From Paenibacillus_G elgii_A (GTDB taxonomy: Bacteria; Bacillota; Bacilli; Paenibacillales; NBRC-103111), in the NCBI GenBank assembly GCA_042219835.1, contig JBHJMN010000006.1, positions 114,806 through 178,805 on the forward strand: a stretch of DNA of 64,000 nucleotides, given 5' to 3'. The position numbers were made by a program, and so were the translations under genes. The notes beneath the pieces are model-generated. The model saw only the letters and a program-made list of their open reading frames with translations. It was not told the DNA's origin and made no database searches. Positions 45,118 to 53,266 of the stretch are shown in pieces (position 1 is the first letter of the stretch; the number at the start of each line of letters is the position of its first letter).

Positions 45118-45859
45118 GGGACGCCCCCTTAATGCGTTCGGCAATCGGCCCGAGCGCCAGCGCTTGTTCCCGAATCATCTCCTGAATGCCCGTTTCCGCC
45201 AGCGCCAGCAGCGCGTCAAGCTCTTGCCGGGAGAACGGGGCTTCTTCGCCGGTTCCTTGTACCTCAACGAATTTACCTTGGCCGGTCATGACCACGTTCA
45301 TATCGACCTTCGCTTTGGAATCCTCTTCATAGTTAAGGTCCAGGCACGGCTTCTCCTGAATGATGCCCACGCTCACGGAACCGAGAAAATCGGTGATCGG
45401 GAACCGGCTCAAATTCCGCTCCCGTACGATTTTATCCATCGCGATCGTCATGGCGACGAACGCGCCGGTGATTGACGTCGTCCGGGTACCGCCGTCCGCC
45501 TGGATCACGTCGCAATCCAGTGTAATGGAACGTTCGCCCAGCGCTTCCAGATCGACGACGGAACGCAGCGCCCGTCCGATCAGCCGCTGAATTTCCATCG
45601 TGCGTCCGCCGAGCTTCCCTTTAGCCGCTTCGCGCTGATTGCGGACCGAAGTCGCCCGGGGCAGCATCGAGTATTCGGCAGTCACCCATCCTTTGCCCTG
45701 CCCTTTCATAAACGGCGGAACCCGTTCCTCCACCGTCGCCGTGCAAATAACCCGCGTATCTCCCACTTCGATCAGCACCGAACCTTCGGCGTGTTTATTG
45801 TAATTGGTCGTAATTTTCACAGGACGCGCCTGATCGACTCTTCTCCCGTCGCTTCTCAT
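45101..45859 (-). CDS. rph: Ribonuclease PH
   Basis: Phosphate-dependent 3' exoribonuclease that trims tRNA precursors. 252 aa with the RNase PH start MRSDGRRVDQARPVKI, the phosphate-binding RNQREAAKGKLGGRTMEIQR (ends given), GERSITLDCDVIQADGGTRTTSITG and LDLNYEEDSKAKVDMNVVMT regions. It lies between gerM and rdgB, the B. subtilis order. Confidence 0.97.
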   Translation of the reverse strand: MRSDGRRVDQARPVKITTNYNKHAEGSVLIEVGDTRVICTATVEERVPPFMKGQGKGWVTAEYSMLPRATSVRNQREAAKGKLGGRTMEIQRLIGRALRSVVDLEALGERSITLDCDVIQADGGTRTTSITGAFVAMTIAMDKIVRERNLSRFPITDFLGSVSVGIIQEKPCLDLNYEEDSKAKVDMNVVMTGQGKFVEVQGTGEEAPFSRQELDALLALAETGIQEMIREQALALGPIAERIKGASHAARS

Positions 45860-45942
45860 TTAAGTCTCATTTCCTCCTTTTGGCTTTCACGTTCCCATTG
45901 TACCAGAGCGCCCCAGGAAAACCAAACGGGCTGGCGGAAACG

Positions 45943-45994
45943 AAAAAGCGCTCCTTCCGGAATCCGGGCCGCAAAGGAAGGAGCGTTCGTTTTT
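45943..45994 (-). terminator. Terminator after gerM
   Basis: AAGCGCTCCTTCC and GGAAGGAGCGTT arms around CCGGAATCCGGG; T-rich on the minus strand. It splits gerM from rph. Confidence 0.8.
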
Positions 45995-46010
45995 GAGGCA
46001 TCGCGCCAAG

Positions 46011-47051
46011 CTACAACTTCAGCTGATTCACGGTCTGAGGGCGGGATACGGGCTTCGCGTAGCTCTGATTATCGGTCGCGCTTACTTTGGCGTCGCCGTT
46101 CACCAGGATTTGCACCTTGGCGGCCGCGTTCGTATTTTCCGTGAGCGATAAGACAACAGCTTTCAACGCTTCGGCAGGCGCTTTTTTATCCGGGCCGAGC
46201 ATTTTGTCCGAGAAATTAACGGTAATCAGGTCGTCCGTTTTGTCCACCTTCAGCATCTCGGCTCCCGGAGCCATGACGGCAGCCAAGCCTTTCTTCTGAT
46301 CCGGTCCCGCAATGAGCTGCCGGATGACCGTTTCCGCAACGTTGTCCGTCCTTGGGACGAGCCGGGTGACAGGTACGTAATAGCTGTAATTTTCCTGATT
46401 CTGGTTTAAGAAATACAGCGTGACCGGCGTCGATTGTCCGTACTCTACGCTTTCCGGTTTCTCCACGTTGATCCCGACCGCCCGGGTCAGCGGTTCGTCC
46501 AGCGGCGTGCCGCCGACCGGCATTTCTTTCAAAGGCTTGCCCTCGACGCGGAGCTGCACCTTCTCTACCGAAGGAAAGCCCGTCAACGTCCAGGTGACGG
46601 CTTCCATAATTTTTCTTTCGTCCTGCAGGTTATAATCCGTAAACATTTTGGAAAAATCAACGATAGCCAGCTTTTGATCTTCCACGATGTTAATGCCTTT
46701 AATTTCGGTACCTTTGGGAAGGAGGCTTGTAAATCCGGCCGGCAGACGTCCTTGTACCGGACCGCCGTCCACCATGTATTCAAGCGCCTTGCGGGCGGCG
46801 CCTTGGGTCTTCTCGACTTGAACGGCAATCGGGGCGACGAACCCTTTTTCATCCTTGGCGTAAACCGTCACCTGCATCGGATTGGCAATCGTCCGGGACA
46901 CTTTGCCGCTTGTGGCTATGGCGTCCGCACCGGCTGGCGGAGGATCGATTTGCTGAGACTGTTCCTTCTTTCCCGGAAGCGAGCAGCCGGAGGCAAGCAG
47001 TACGACCATTCCGACAGCGGCGGCCCATCGTATCCATTTGTATTGTTTCAT
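46011..47051 (-). CDS. gerM: GerM-like spore lipoprotein with two GerMN domains
   Basis: Sporulation and germination lipoprotein; in B. subtilis GerM is exported into the mother-cell/forespore gap and stabilises the SpoIIIA-SpoIIQ channel. 346 aa from ATG 47051 (AAGGAGGAA upstream). Lipobox LLASGC gives a lipidated C23. Two tandem GerMN domains follow (about 75-190 and 215-325), each with the pattern seen in KIMEAVTWTLTGFPSVEKVQL and ALKAVVLSLTENTNAAAKVQI. The rph-rdgB genes follow as in B. subtilis. Confidence 0.93.
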   Translation of the reverse strand: MKQYKWIRWAAAVGMVVLLASGCSLPGKKEQSQQIDPPPAGADAIATSGKVSRTIANPMQVTVYAKDEKGFVAPIAVQVEKTQGAARKALEYMVDGGPVQGRLPAGFTSLLPKGTEIKGINIVEDQKLAIVDFSKMFTDYNLQDERKIMEAVTWTLTGFPSVEKVQLRVEGKPLKEMPVGGTPLDEPLTRAVGINVEKPESVEYGQSTPVTLYFLNQNQENYSYYVPVTRLVPRTDNVAETVIRQLIAGPDQKKGLAAVMAPGAEMLKVDKTDDLITVNFSDKMLGPDKKAPAEALKAVVLSLTENTNAAAKVQILVNGDAKVSATDNQSYAKPVSRPQTVNQLKL

Positions 47052-47184
47052 TGCGTGTTCCTCCTTGATATTGGGGTGTTGTCCGTTTTTACTTTTATGT
47101 ATACGGTCGGCAGACAAGTTTATGCCATCCATTTGTCCGATTCGGAAGAAAATTGGATTTATGGTACTTTAGACGGATATACCC

Positions 47185-47214
47185 TTGATTTATACAGTGC
47201 TAAAAGCCTATAAT
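47185..47214 (+). promoter_or_regulatory. Promoter of the GGDEF gene
   Basis: TTGATT (47185-47190), 18 bases, TATAAT (47209-47214), 35 bases before the ATG. Confidence 0.7.
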
Positions 47215-47248
47215 ATAGAAGTGTTTTTCCAAAATGAGGTGATTTTCC

Positions 47249-48121
47249 ATGGAAAACCGTCTTCCTGATTTCGCGCCTGACGACCTATACCGGGCCGTTG
47301 TGCTTCAATCTCCTGATTGGCTGTGGGTATTTGACGAAACCGGTTCGCCGGTCGGCTTGTCCCCGGAGCCTAACCACGGTTCGGCATTATTTCGCTGGGT
47401 GTACGAAACCGATCTCCTTCCGCTGCAGCAGGCATGCCGCCGGCTGCTTCAAGAGCGCGAACCGTTCGCGATGACATTTCGGGCCGTGCTGCCGGACGGA
47501 ACTCTCGTATGGCTTGATGGACAAGGATATCCGTTAGCATGCAAGTCTTCGGGATGGCAGGCCGCCCTGACAGCCAAAGACATCACGGCGTTCAAGAAGC
47601 AGGAGGAACGGCTGACCCGTCTGGCTTACTACGATCCGTTGACTCAACTGCCGAACCGCAGGCTGTTTCAAGACCGTTTTACGCAATCGCTGCATACGGC
47701 GAAGCGCTACCACCATAAGCTGGCCGTCATTTACTTGGACCTCGATGATTTTAAACGCATTAACGATACATACGGCCATGCCACCGGCGACGAGCTTCTG
47801 ACCATGGCCGCTTCCCGTCTCTCGCATTCCATTCGGGAACCGGATACCGTCTGCCGGATGGGCGGCGACGAATTCGTCGTGCTGCTGCAGCAGTTCGAAC
47901 ACCGGGAAGACATTGTGAAGGTCGTCGGCAGAATCGTGCAGACACTAACCCTGCCCTTCGAATTGAACGGCCAAACCATGAGCATAACGAGCAGCATCGG
48001 CGTTTCCTGCTATCCCGAGGACGGGCGGGATATCGAAACGCTGCTGCAGTGCGCCGATACGGCGATGTACACATCGAAGCAGCATGGCAAAAACCACTTC
48101 CGGTTTTTCTCGGATTCCTAA
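47249..48121 (+). CDS. PAS-GGDEF diguanylate cyclase
   Basis: Predicted cyclic-di-GMP synthase, soluble, 290 aa. Residues ~12-120 form a PAS-like sensor (LQSPDWLWVFDETGSP ... LTAKDITAFKKQEERL) with no membrane helix. The GGDEF domain starts YYDPLTQLPNRRLF, contains LDLDDFKRINDTYGHATGDELL, and has an intact active loop GGDEF at 205-209. The feedback I-site RxxD (R196-D199) sits exactly five residues before the loop, so product inhibition is expected. It precedes the PgpA-family gene by 10 bp with a GGAGG inside the gap, so the two are cotranscribed. Confidence 0.92.
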   Translation: MENRLPDFAPDDLYRAVVLQSPDWLWVFDETGSPVGLSPEPNHGSALFRWVYETDLLPLQQACRRLLQEREPFAMTFRAVLPDGTLVWLDGQGYPLACKSSGWQAALTAKDITAFKKQEERLTRLAYYDPLTQLPNRRLFQDRFTQSLHTAKRYHHKLAVIYLDLDDFKRINDTYGHATGDELLTMAASRLSHSIREPDTVCRMGGDEFVVLLQQFEHREDIVKVVGRIVQTLTLPFELNGQTMSITSSIGVSCYPEDGRDIETLLQCADTAMYTSKQHGKNHFRFFSDS

Positions 48122-48131
48122 GGAGGCCTTT

Positions 48132-48641
48132 ATGAGCTACAGCTTGAACAGCAAGCAGGTTGCCGAAGCTTCAGACTTATGGCTGACGAAGCGCGGTGTC
48201 ACGATGGAAGATATGGCGGAGCTTACTTATTTTTTGCAAAAAGACTATTACTCCAACCTGACGATAGACGAATGTCGGGAGAGCGTGGAGCAAGTACTCG
48301 GCAAACGGGAAGTGCAGAACGCCATTTTGACGGGGATTCAGCTTGACGTGCTGGCCGAGGAGGGCAAGCTGTTTTCCCCGCTCCAGGAGATGATTGAAAA
48401 CGACGAGGGGCTGTACGGCTGCGACGAAATCCTGGCTCTGTCCATCGTCAATGTGTACGGCAGCATCGGGCTAACCAATTTTGGATATATAGACAAAATC
48501 AAGCCGGGACTGGTCGGGCGGCTGAACGATAAGAGCAGCGGGCAAAAGCATACGTTCCTCGACGATATCGTCGGCGCCATCGCGGCGTCCGCCAGCAGCC
48601 GCATCGCGCACCGCAAGCAGCAAGAGAAAGAACGTACGTAA
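48132..48641 (+). CDS. Phosphatidylglycerophosphatase A family protein (YutG-like)
   Basis: 169 aa from ATG 48132, chosen because AGGAGG lies just upstream. The family marks are VTMEDMAELTYFLQKDYY, GCDEILALSIVNVYGSIGLTNFGYIDK and the C-terminal GQKHTFLDDIVGAIAASASSRIAH with conserved acidic residues. Proteins like this in Firmicutes (YutG) carry the PgpA fold but lack the membrane helices of E. coli PgpA, so phosphatase activity is uncertain. Second gene after the diguanylate cyclase; a terminator follows. Confidence 0.85.
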   Translation: MSYSLNSKQVAEASDLWLTKRGVTMEDMAELTYFLQKDYYSNLTIDECRESVEQVLGKREVQNAILTGIQLDVLAEEGKLFSPLQEMIENDEGLYGCDEILALSIVNVYGSIGLTNFGYIDKIKPGLVGRLNDKSSGQKHTFLDDIVGAIAASASSRIAHRKQQEKERT

Positions 48642-48644
48642 TGG

Positions 48645-48680
48645 AAAACGGCGCTTCTCCGAGGAGAGAGCGCCGTTTTT
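48645..48680 (+). terminator. Terminator after the GGDEF-PgpA unit
   Basis: AAAACGGCGC / GCGCCGTTTTT with a small inner hairpin. Confidence 0.85.
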
Positions 48681-48711
48681 AACGGTAAATCTATTCTTTA
48701 TACTTTGCCGC

Positions 48712-49341
48712 TTATTTCAATATCGCAAGCGATTCGGCTACGGTTTGCAGGTCCGCTTGGGACAGCTTGTCCGAACTAAGAACGACAAAGGTCTTGTCGA
48801 GCTTCAAGTGCAGGGTCTTTTGGCCGTCAACCGTGACCCATTGTCCTATCCCGTTGCTGAGCTTGACCTCCTGCTTCGATTCCACCTTACCGCTCGGCTT
48901 GATTTCTTCCGGCGATTCCATGATCGTCATATTGTAAAACTTCAGCGTCAGCAGCTTGGCGCTAGTTCCCGTCTGATCGAGCTTATCGATCGTGGCTCCC
49001 CGCTCCGGCAAATAATACGTCGGAACGCCGGCGTTTTTGGCCGCATTGGCGACGGCTGTCCGTTCCGATTCGTTGTACTTAAGCGAACCTATCTGAATAG
49101 GAGCTTCCTCCGGCGGCCTCGCCGCCTCTCCGCTTTGGCCGGTCTGACCCGGTGTCGTCTGTCCGGCTTGGCCCGGCGGGGTCGTTTGCCCGGGTGGGGT
49201 CGTCTGTTCCGTCGGAGCGGGCTCCGTGGTTTTCGGCGGCTGGGCCGCCTCTTTCTTGCAAGCTGTCATCGTTAAAGTGAGAATCAGTGCGGACAACAAA
49301 GCCGCCGTTCTCATCCATTTTGCGTGTTTTTTTGTTTTCAT
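48712..49341 (-). CDS. Hypothetical lipoprotein
   Basis: 209 aa from ATG 49341, which has GGAGG 9 bases upstream. The signal peptide ends in the lipobox TMTAC (C28), so the mature protein is membrane-lipidated. A ~45-residue Thr/Pro/Gln/Gly spacer (TEQTTPPGQTTPPGQAGQTT) carries the domain away from the membrane; the C-terminal ~130 residues are a mixed alpha/beta domain (LTLKFYNMTIMESPEEI, TVDGQKTLHLKLDKTFVVLS). It loosely resembles small DUF4367-like lipoproteins, but I cannot name it. It starts directly after a decayed gene on the same strand. Confidence 0.8.
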   Translation of the reverse strand: MKTKKHAKWMRTAALLSALILTLTMTACKKEAAQPPKTTEPAPTEQTTPPGQTTPPGQAGQTTPGQTGQSGEAARPPEEAPIQIGSLKYNESERTAVANAAKNAGVPTYYLPERGATIDKLDQTGTSAKLLTLKFYNMTIMESPEEIKPSGKVESKQEVKLSNGIGQWVTVDGQKTLHLKLDKTFVVLSSDKLSQADLQTVAESLAILK

Positions 49342-49344
49342 CGT

Positions 49345-49810
49345 CAAGCACCTCCGTCGAATGTAAGCCTAACCTGCAGATCGTTCGGGCGCGGGTGAGA
49401 GCGTCATGCCAGCGGTCCTGGCTCCACACCCAGGATATTGCTGCCGCATGGACTCCGGGCGAAGCCGCCACCTGCATCACGATGTTCAGCCGGGGCAGCT
49501 TCAAATCGCCGTTGCTCGTAATTTCAGCCCGGCAAGTCATATTACGCAGCAGCGGGGAATCGGTAGCAAACGACTTCTCCTTCGAAGACCATTCGAGCTT
49601 CGGCAGACCGTACCTCCCATCATGCACGCCGGCAGATTGCCTTGGGACGAGGTCAACTCGGCCACAATCTGCTGTTTCTTAAACAAAAGCGCCCGGGTTG
49701 AAACACCCGATTGGCTGGGAATGTTAACCACCGCGGCCGGACTTGCGGACAAGTAGGGCAGGACCACATCTTCCTCGTACGCATTCCCTGCGAAGCGGAG
49801 CGGGTCCGCG
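49345..49810 (-). pseudogene. Decayed gene, unrecognised family
   Basis: Protein-like sequence continues across two minus-strand frames. Frame one runs from a stop at ~49813 with DPLRFAGNAYEEDVVLPYL, SPAAVVNIPSQSGVSTRALL and QQIVAELTSSQGNLPA. Near 49630 the sense continues in the next frame as GVHDGRYGLPKLEWSSKEKS, PLLRNMTCRAEITSNGDLKL, PRLNIVMQVAASPGVHAAAI and SQDRWHDALTRARTICRLGL, and then runs into the start of the lipoprotein gene. No start codon with a ribosome site was found. I do not recognise the parent family. Confidence 0.55.
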
Positions 49811-49993
49811 GTTCAGCCTCTAACCGTTAACGAAAACGTGTTACAGATCATCTACTATCCCCTAATAACTCCCCTTTTATTCCAGAATTCACTTCCCCAT
49901 ACCCGGTCCACATCAAAAAGCGGCAGGCTCCGTTTGAAAAACGGAACCATGCCGCACGGCGGCCGATCGGTCGAAACCGGCGGCTTGGAGTTG

Positions 49994-50989
49994 CTAGACC
50001 TGCTGGTAAATTACAAGCCCCTCGCGCACGCTTTCGCTCAGCTTGCCGGCTTCGCGCAGCCAGATCAGGTGCGCAATTGTTTCCAACAGCGCAAAGCGCA
50101 GCTGGTGCAAGCTGAGCCGCTCCCCGAAGGTCACCCGACATACGTGATACGCCGTTGCCGGCTCCGCAAGCTTCGACAGCATCGCATCCAGACGCTCCGC
50201 GTGATGGGCGATCAGTTCGTCGGCGCGCTGCTGCAGGTAGCCGAAAGGCTCCCGGTGACCGGGAAAAGCAAGCCGCACCTCGTATCGGCGAATCGCTTCC
50301 AAGCTGGACAAATAGCTGGCAAGCGGATTTTCATCGATCCCGTCGGGCAAGTAGCTGACGTTCGGGGATATTTGCGGAAGCACGTGATCCCCGCAGAACA
50401 TGACGGCCGTCTCCGCGCGGTAAAAGCACAAATGCCCTGCGGCATGCCCCGGCGTCTCGATCGCTTCGTATTCCTCGCGGCCAAGCCTGACGCGCTCCCC
50501 GGCTTTCACGACGGTGACTTCCGGCTGCGGCGAAACGGACGGGACAAAGCCTTGCAGATGCTCCTCCAGCGGCTTCAACAGCTCCTCCGGCAGCCCTTCC
50601 CGCCGGAAAAGCCCGATGATCCGCTGCGTCATCGGCTGCCCGTCTCCCCAGAGCAAGCGCGTCTGTTCAAGGCCGATCTGCGACATCAGCACGGGCGCTC
50701 CGGTGCGCTCTTGAAACCATCCGGCCAGCCCGTAATGGTCCGGGTGATGGTGCGTCAGCACGATGCGGTCGATGTCGGAGTAGCCGAGCCCAAGCTCCGC
50801 AAGCGCCGACGTCCAGACAGCTTCGGCCGCCTCCGTCCGCAGCCCCGGGTCGATCAGCGTCCAGCCGCTCTTTCCCGGCAGCAAATAGCTGTTCACCCAG
50901 CGCAGCGGAAACGGCAGGGGTACCTTGATCTGCAGCACGTCGCCGTGCTTCGTCACGCTCCCCTGGCGGCTTGATGGCGATCCGTCCAT
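49994..50989 (-). CDS. MBL-fold metallo-hydrolase
   Basis: 331 aa from ATG 50989 (GGAGGG upstream). The zinc motif HxHxDH is present as LTHHHPDHYG; further ligands are the His of ETPGHAAGHLCFY, the Asp of FCGDHVLPQISPN and the His of FPGHREPFG. The C-terminal ~80 residues (AERLDAMLSKLAEPATAYHV ... LIWLREAGKL) form a winged-helix-like extension known from hydroxyacylglutathione-hydrolase/YtnP-like and lactonase-like subfamilies (LACTB2 type). The substrate is unknown. It begins 2 bp after the methyltransferase stop, so the two are cotranscribed. Confidence 0.88.
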   Translation of the reverse strand: MDGSPSSRQGSVTKHGDVLQIKVPLPFPLRWVNSYLLPGKSGWTLIDPGLRTEAAEAVWTSALAELGLGYSDIDRIVLTHHHPDHYGLAGWFQERTGAPVLMSQIGLEQTRLLWGDGQPMTQRIIGLFRREGLPEELLKPLEEHLQGFVPSVSPQPEVTVVKAGERVRLGREEYEAIETPGHAAGHLCFYRAETAVMFCGDHVLPQISPNVSYLPDGIDENPLASYLSSLEAIRRYEVRLAFPGHREPFGYLQQRADELIAHHAERLDAMLSKLAEPATAYHVCRVTFGERLSLHQLRFALLETIAHLIWLREAGKLSESVREGLVIYQQV

Positions 50990-50990
50990 A

Positions 50991-51728
50991 CTATGCGTCC
51001 CTCCTGCCGACAAAAATCATTCGTTTCGATCGGTTGGGCTCATAAGCCGAAGCGTCGTAATCGCCGTAAACGGCGTCGATTTTCAGCCCTGCCTGCTCCA
51101 GCATGTCCAGGAAACGCTCCCGTCCGATCAGCTTCACCTGCTCCTCGTAAACCCGGTCGCGCGATCCGCTTCCGTCCTGCAGCACGATCGTTTTGCGCAC
51201 GAATCCGTCCTCGATCCGGCGTTTCTCATCGATATGGATTCCTTCGATGGTTCGAACCGAGTGCGGCACCAAATGCGCCGCCACATAGGCCGGATTCAAA
51301 TAATCGATAATGAATCGCCCGCCCGGCGCGAGCAGACGGTACATTTCCCGCAGCACCTGTTCGTTGTCCCGATCGCCGGGAAAATAACCGAACGACGTGA
51401 ACAAGTTGACAATCGCATCGAATTGATCGGTTATCGGCACGTTGCGCATATCCCCATGAACCCAGCGCACTTCGCCTACGGTATCCAGCTTTCTCGCTTC
51501 TGACAGCAGTACCTCAGACAAGTCCACTCCGGTAACCTGAAAACCGAATCCGTTCAGCGCCATCGAGTGCCGCCCCATGCCACAGCACAGGTCAAGGACC
51601 TCCGCCCCCTCGGGCAGCTCCAGCCATTCCATCATCCGGCGCACTTCCTCATAAGCGCCTTGCATATCGCGATGCTTATAGACGAGCATATAATCCCGTC
51701 CGAAGCTTTTTTCGAACCATTCGGTCAT
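50991..51728 (-). CDS. Class I SAM-dependent methyltransferase
   Basis: 245 aa, cytoplasmic. SAM-binding motif I is AEVLDLCCGMGRHSMALNGFG, motif II/III is VRWVHGDMRNVPITDQFDAI followed by NLFTSFGYF, and LLAPGGRFIIDYLNP is the post-motif strand. The SAM-binding core sits in the first two thirds. The substrate is not predictable from sequence. First gene of the pair with the MBL hydrolase. Confidence 0.9.
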   Translation of the reverse strand: MTEWFEKSFGRDYMLVYKHRDMQGAYEEVRRMMEWLELPEGAEVLDLCCGMGRHSMALNGFGFQVTGVDLSEVLLSEARKLDTVGEVRWVHGDMRNVPITDQFDAIVNLFTSFGYFPGDRDNEQVLREMYRLLAPGGRFIIDYLNPAYVAAHLVPHSVRTIEGIHIDEKRRIEDGFVRKTIVLQDGSGSRDRVYEEQVKLIGRERFLDMLEQAGLKIDAVYGDYDASAYEPNRSKRMIFVGRRDA

Positions 51729-51940
51729 TTCGCTTTCGTCCCTTCTATCCCAGCATTCCTAGACAAACTAAGCCCTATTTTACCAGAAGGTCCCGCCTGA
51801 ACGCACGCTTTTGTTCGAATCTGCCATTAGCGCTGAGGCCGGGCTTCCATTTTCTCAAGGAAGGATAGCGGGCTGACGGGGACTGTAGTATAATTAACGG
51901 TTGAAAAAGAAAGAGACCCTTCTGGCAACGGAGGAAAAAG

Positions 51941-53149
51941 ATGACAACCGCCATTGAACAGCGCATTGCCGGGCGCAAGCATAAAGAAATTTTCGAGCAG
52001 ATCCGTAGGCAGGGGACGGTCTCCAAGATCGATCTGCTGGAGAAAAGCGGACTGACGGGCAGTACCTTAACCCGGACGCTGGAGGAATTAACGGCCCAAG
52101 GGGTTATTGCGGAGGCCGGCTTCGGCGAATCGACCGGAGGGCGCAGGCCGATTTTATATACGGTAAATCCCGATTATGCTTATGTGTTCGGATTGGATAT
52201 ATCGCGGATGTATTCCAAGCTCATTCTGTTCGACCTGCAGCTGAACAAGCTGGACAGCAAGCGCTGGGTCATGACGGAGGATGTCACCCCTGAGGTGCTG
52301 CTGGAAGAAATTGCAACAGAGGCCCGCGGCATGCTGGATCGCCGCACTCTTCCGGCCGACAAGGCGCTCGGGATGGGCATCGGGGCCGTTGGACCGCTGG
52401 ACCGGGCTTCCGGCATGCTGCTGGAGCCGCTTCATTTCGCCGCCGCCGGCTGGAAAAATGTCAGCGTCACCGGCTTCCTGGAAAGCCGCCTCGGCTTTCC
52501 GGTTGTGCTTGATAACGGAGCGAATACGGCGCTCATCGGCGAATCGTGGTCGGACCGGGAGCGCGACTACCGCCATTTGCTATACGTTCACGTCGGCGTC
52601 GGCTTGCGGTCGGCCATGATGACGAACGGGCAGGTCGTGTACGGGGCGGTGGATATGGAAGGGTCAATCGGCCAAATGATCATCCAAACGGACGGCCCCC
52701 GCCTGTGGAATCATGGCAACTTCGGCGCGCTCGAATCGTACGCTTCCATTCATGCGCTGGAGCAGCAGGCGCAAGCCCGGCTCAAGCAAGGCCGCGACAG
52801 CCTGCTGCTCCGGCTGGAACCCGACCCGGAGAAGATCGGCTTCGCCCATCTCCAGCAGGCGCTGCAGGCAGGCGATCCACTGACGGTCGAGCTGTTTACG
52901 CAGGCAGCCACCTATTTCGGCATCGGGCTGTCCAACCTGCTTAACATTTTGCATCCGGAGAAGGTTATTCTGGGCGGCGCCTTGATTGGCGGCCATGCCG
53001 GCTTTTTCCATACCGCGACGCGCATCGCGATTCAAAGAACGTATTATTATCCCAAATATCAGGTTGTGTTCAGCCAAGGCGCGCTCGGCGAAGAAGCTCT
53101 CGCTACGGGAGCGGCGCTGCTGATCGTGAACAAACTGAGCGCGGTATAA
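51941..53149 (+). CDS. ROK-family transcriptional regulator, kinase- and zinc-motif degenerate
   Basis: 402 aa. Residues ~14-60 are a winged helix (GTVSKIDLLEKSGLTGSTLT) of the NagC/XylR type; the rest is a ROK fold (GLDISRMYSKLILFDLQ, GMGIGAVGPLDRASGM, VHVGVGLRSAMM). Two hallmarks are missing. The catalytic Asp of the NDAN motif is Gly (DNGANTALIGE, G193). The zinc motif CxCGxxGCxE reads WNHGNFGALE at 256-265 with all three cysteines replaced. It should therefore bind DNA and perhaps a sugar without phosphorylating it. No sugar operon is adjacent. GGAGG lies before the ATG. Confidence 0.9.
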   Translation: MTTAIEQRIAGRKHKEIFEQIRRQGTVSKIDLLEKSGLTGSTLTRTLEELTAQGVIAEAGFGESTGGRRPILYTVNPDYAYVFGLDISRMYSKLILFDLQLNKLDSKRWVMTEDVTPEVLLEEIATEARGMLDRRTLPADKALGMGIGAVGPLDRASGMLLEPLHFAAAGWKNVSVTGFLESRLGFPVVLDNGANTALIGESWSDRERDYRHLLYVHVGVGLRSAMMTNGQVVYGAVDMEGSIGQMIIQTDGPRLWNHGNFGALESYASIHALEQQAQARLKQGRDSLLLRLEPDPEKIGFAHLQQALQAGDPLTVELFTQAATYFGIGLSNLLNILHPEKVILGGALIGGHAGFFHTATRIAIQRTYYYPKYQVVFSQGALGEEALATGAALLIVNKLSAV

Positions 53150-53206
53150 TTATTGGGCCGGTGACTGCTCGTCTCGTCACTTCGTCTCCGCCATCAACAG
53201 ACATAT

Positions 53207-53241
53207 AAGAAAGGCGCCCCCGCTCATGCAGGGACGCCTAA
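53207..53241 (-). terminator. Terminator of the DGQHR operon
   Basis: Minus-strand AGGCGTCCC / GGGGGCGCCT with a loop, then TTTCTTAT. Confidence 0.75.
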
Positions 53242-53266
53242 TTTTAGGTTTCCACTTCAAACTGCC

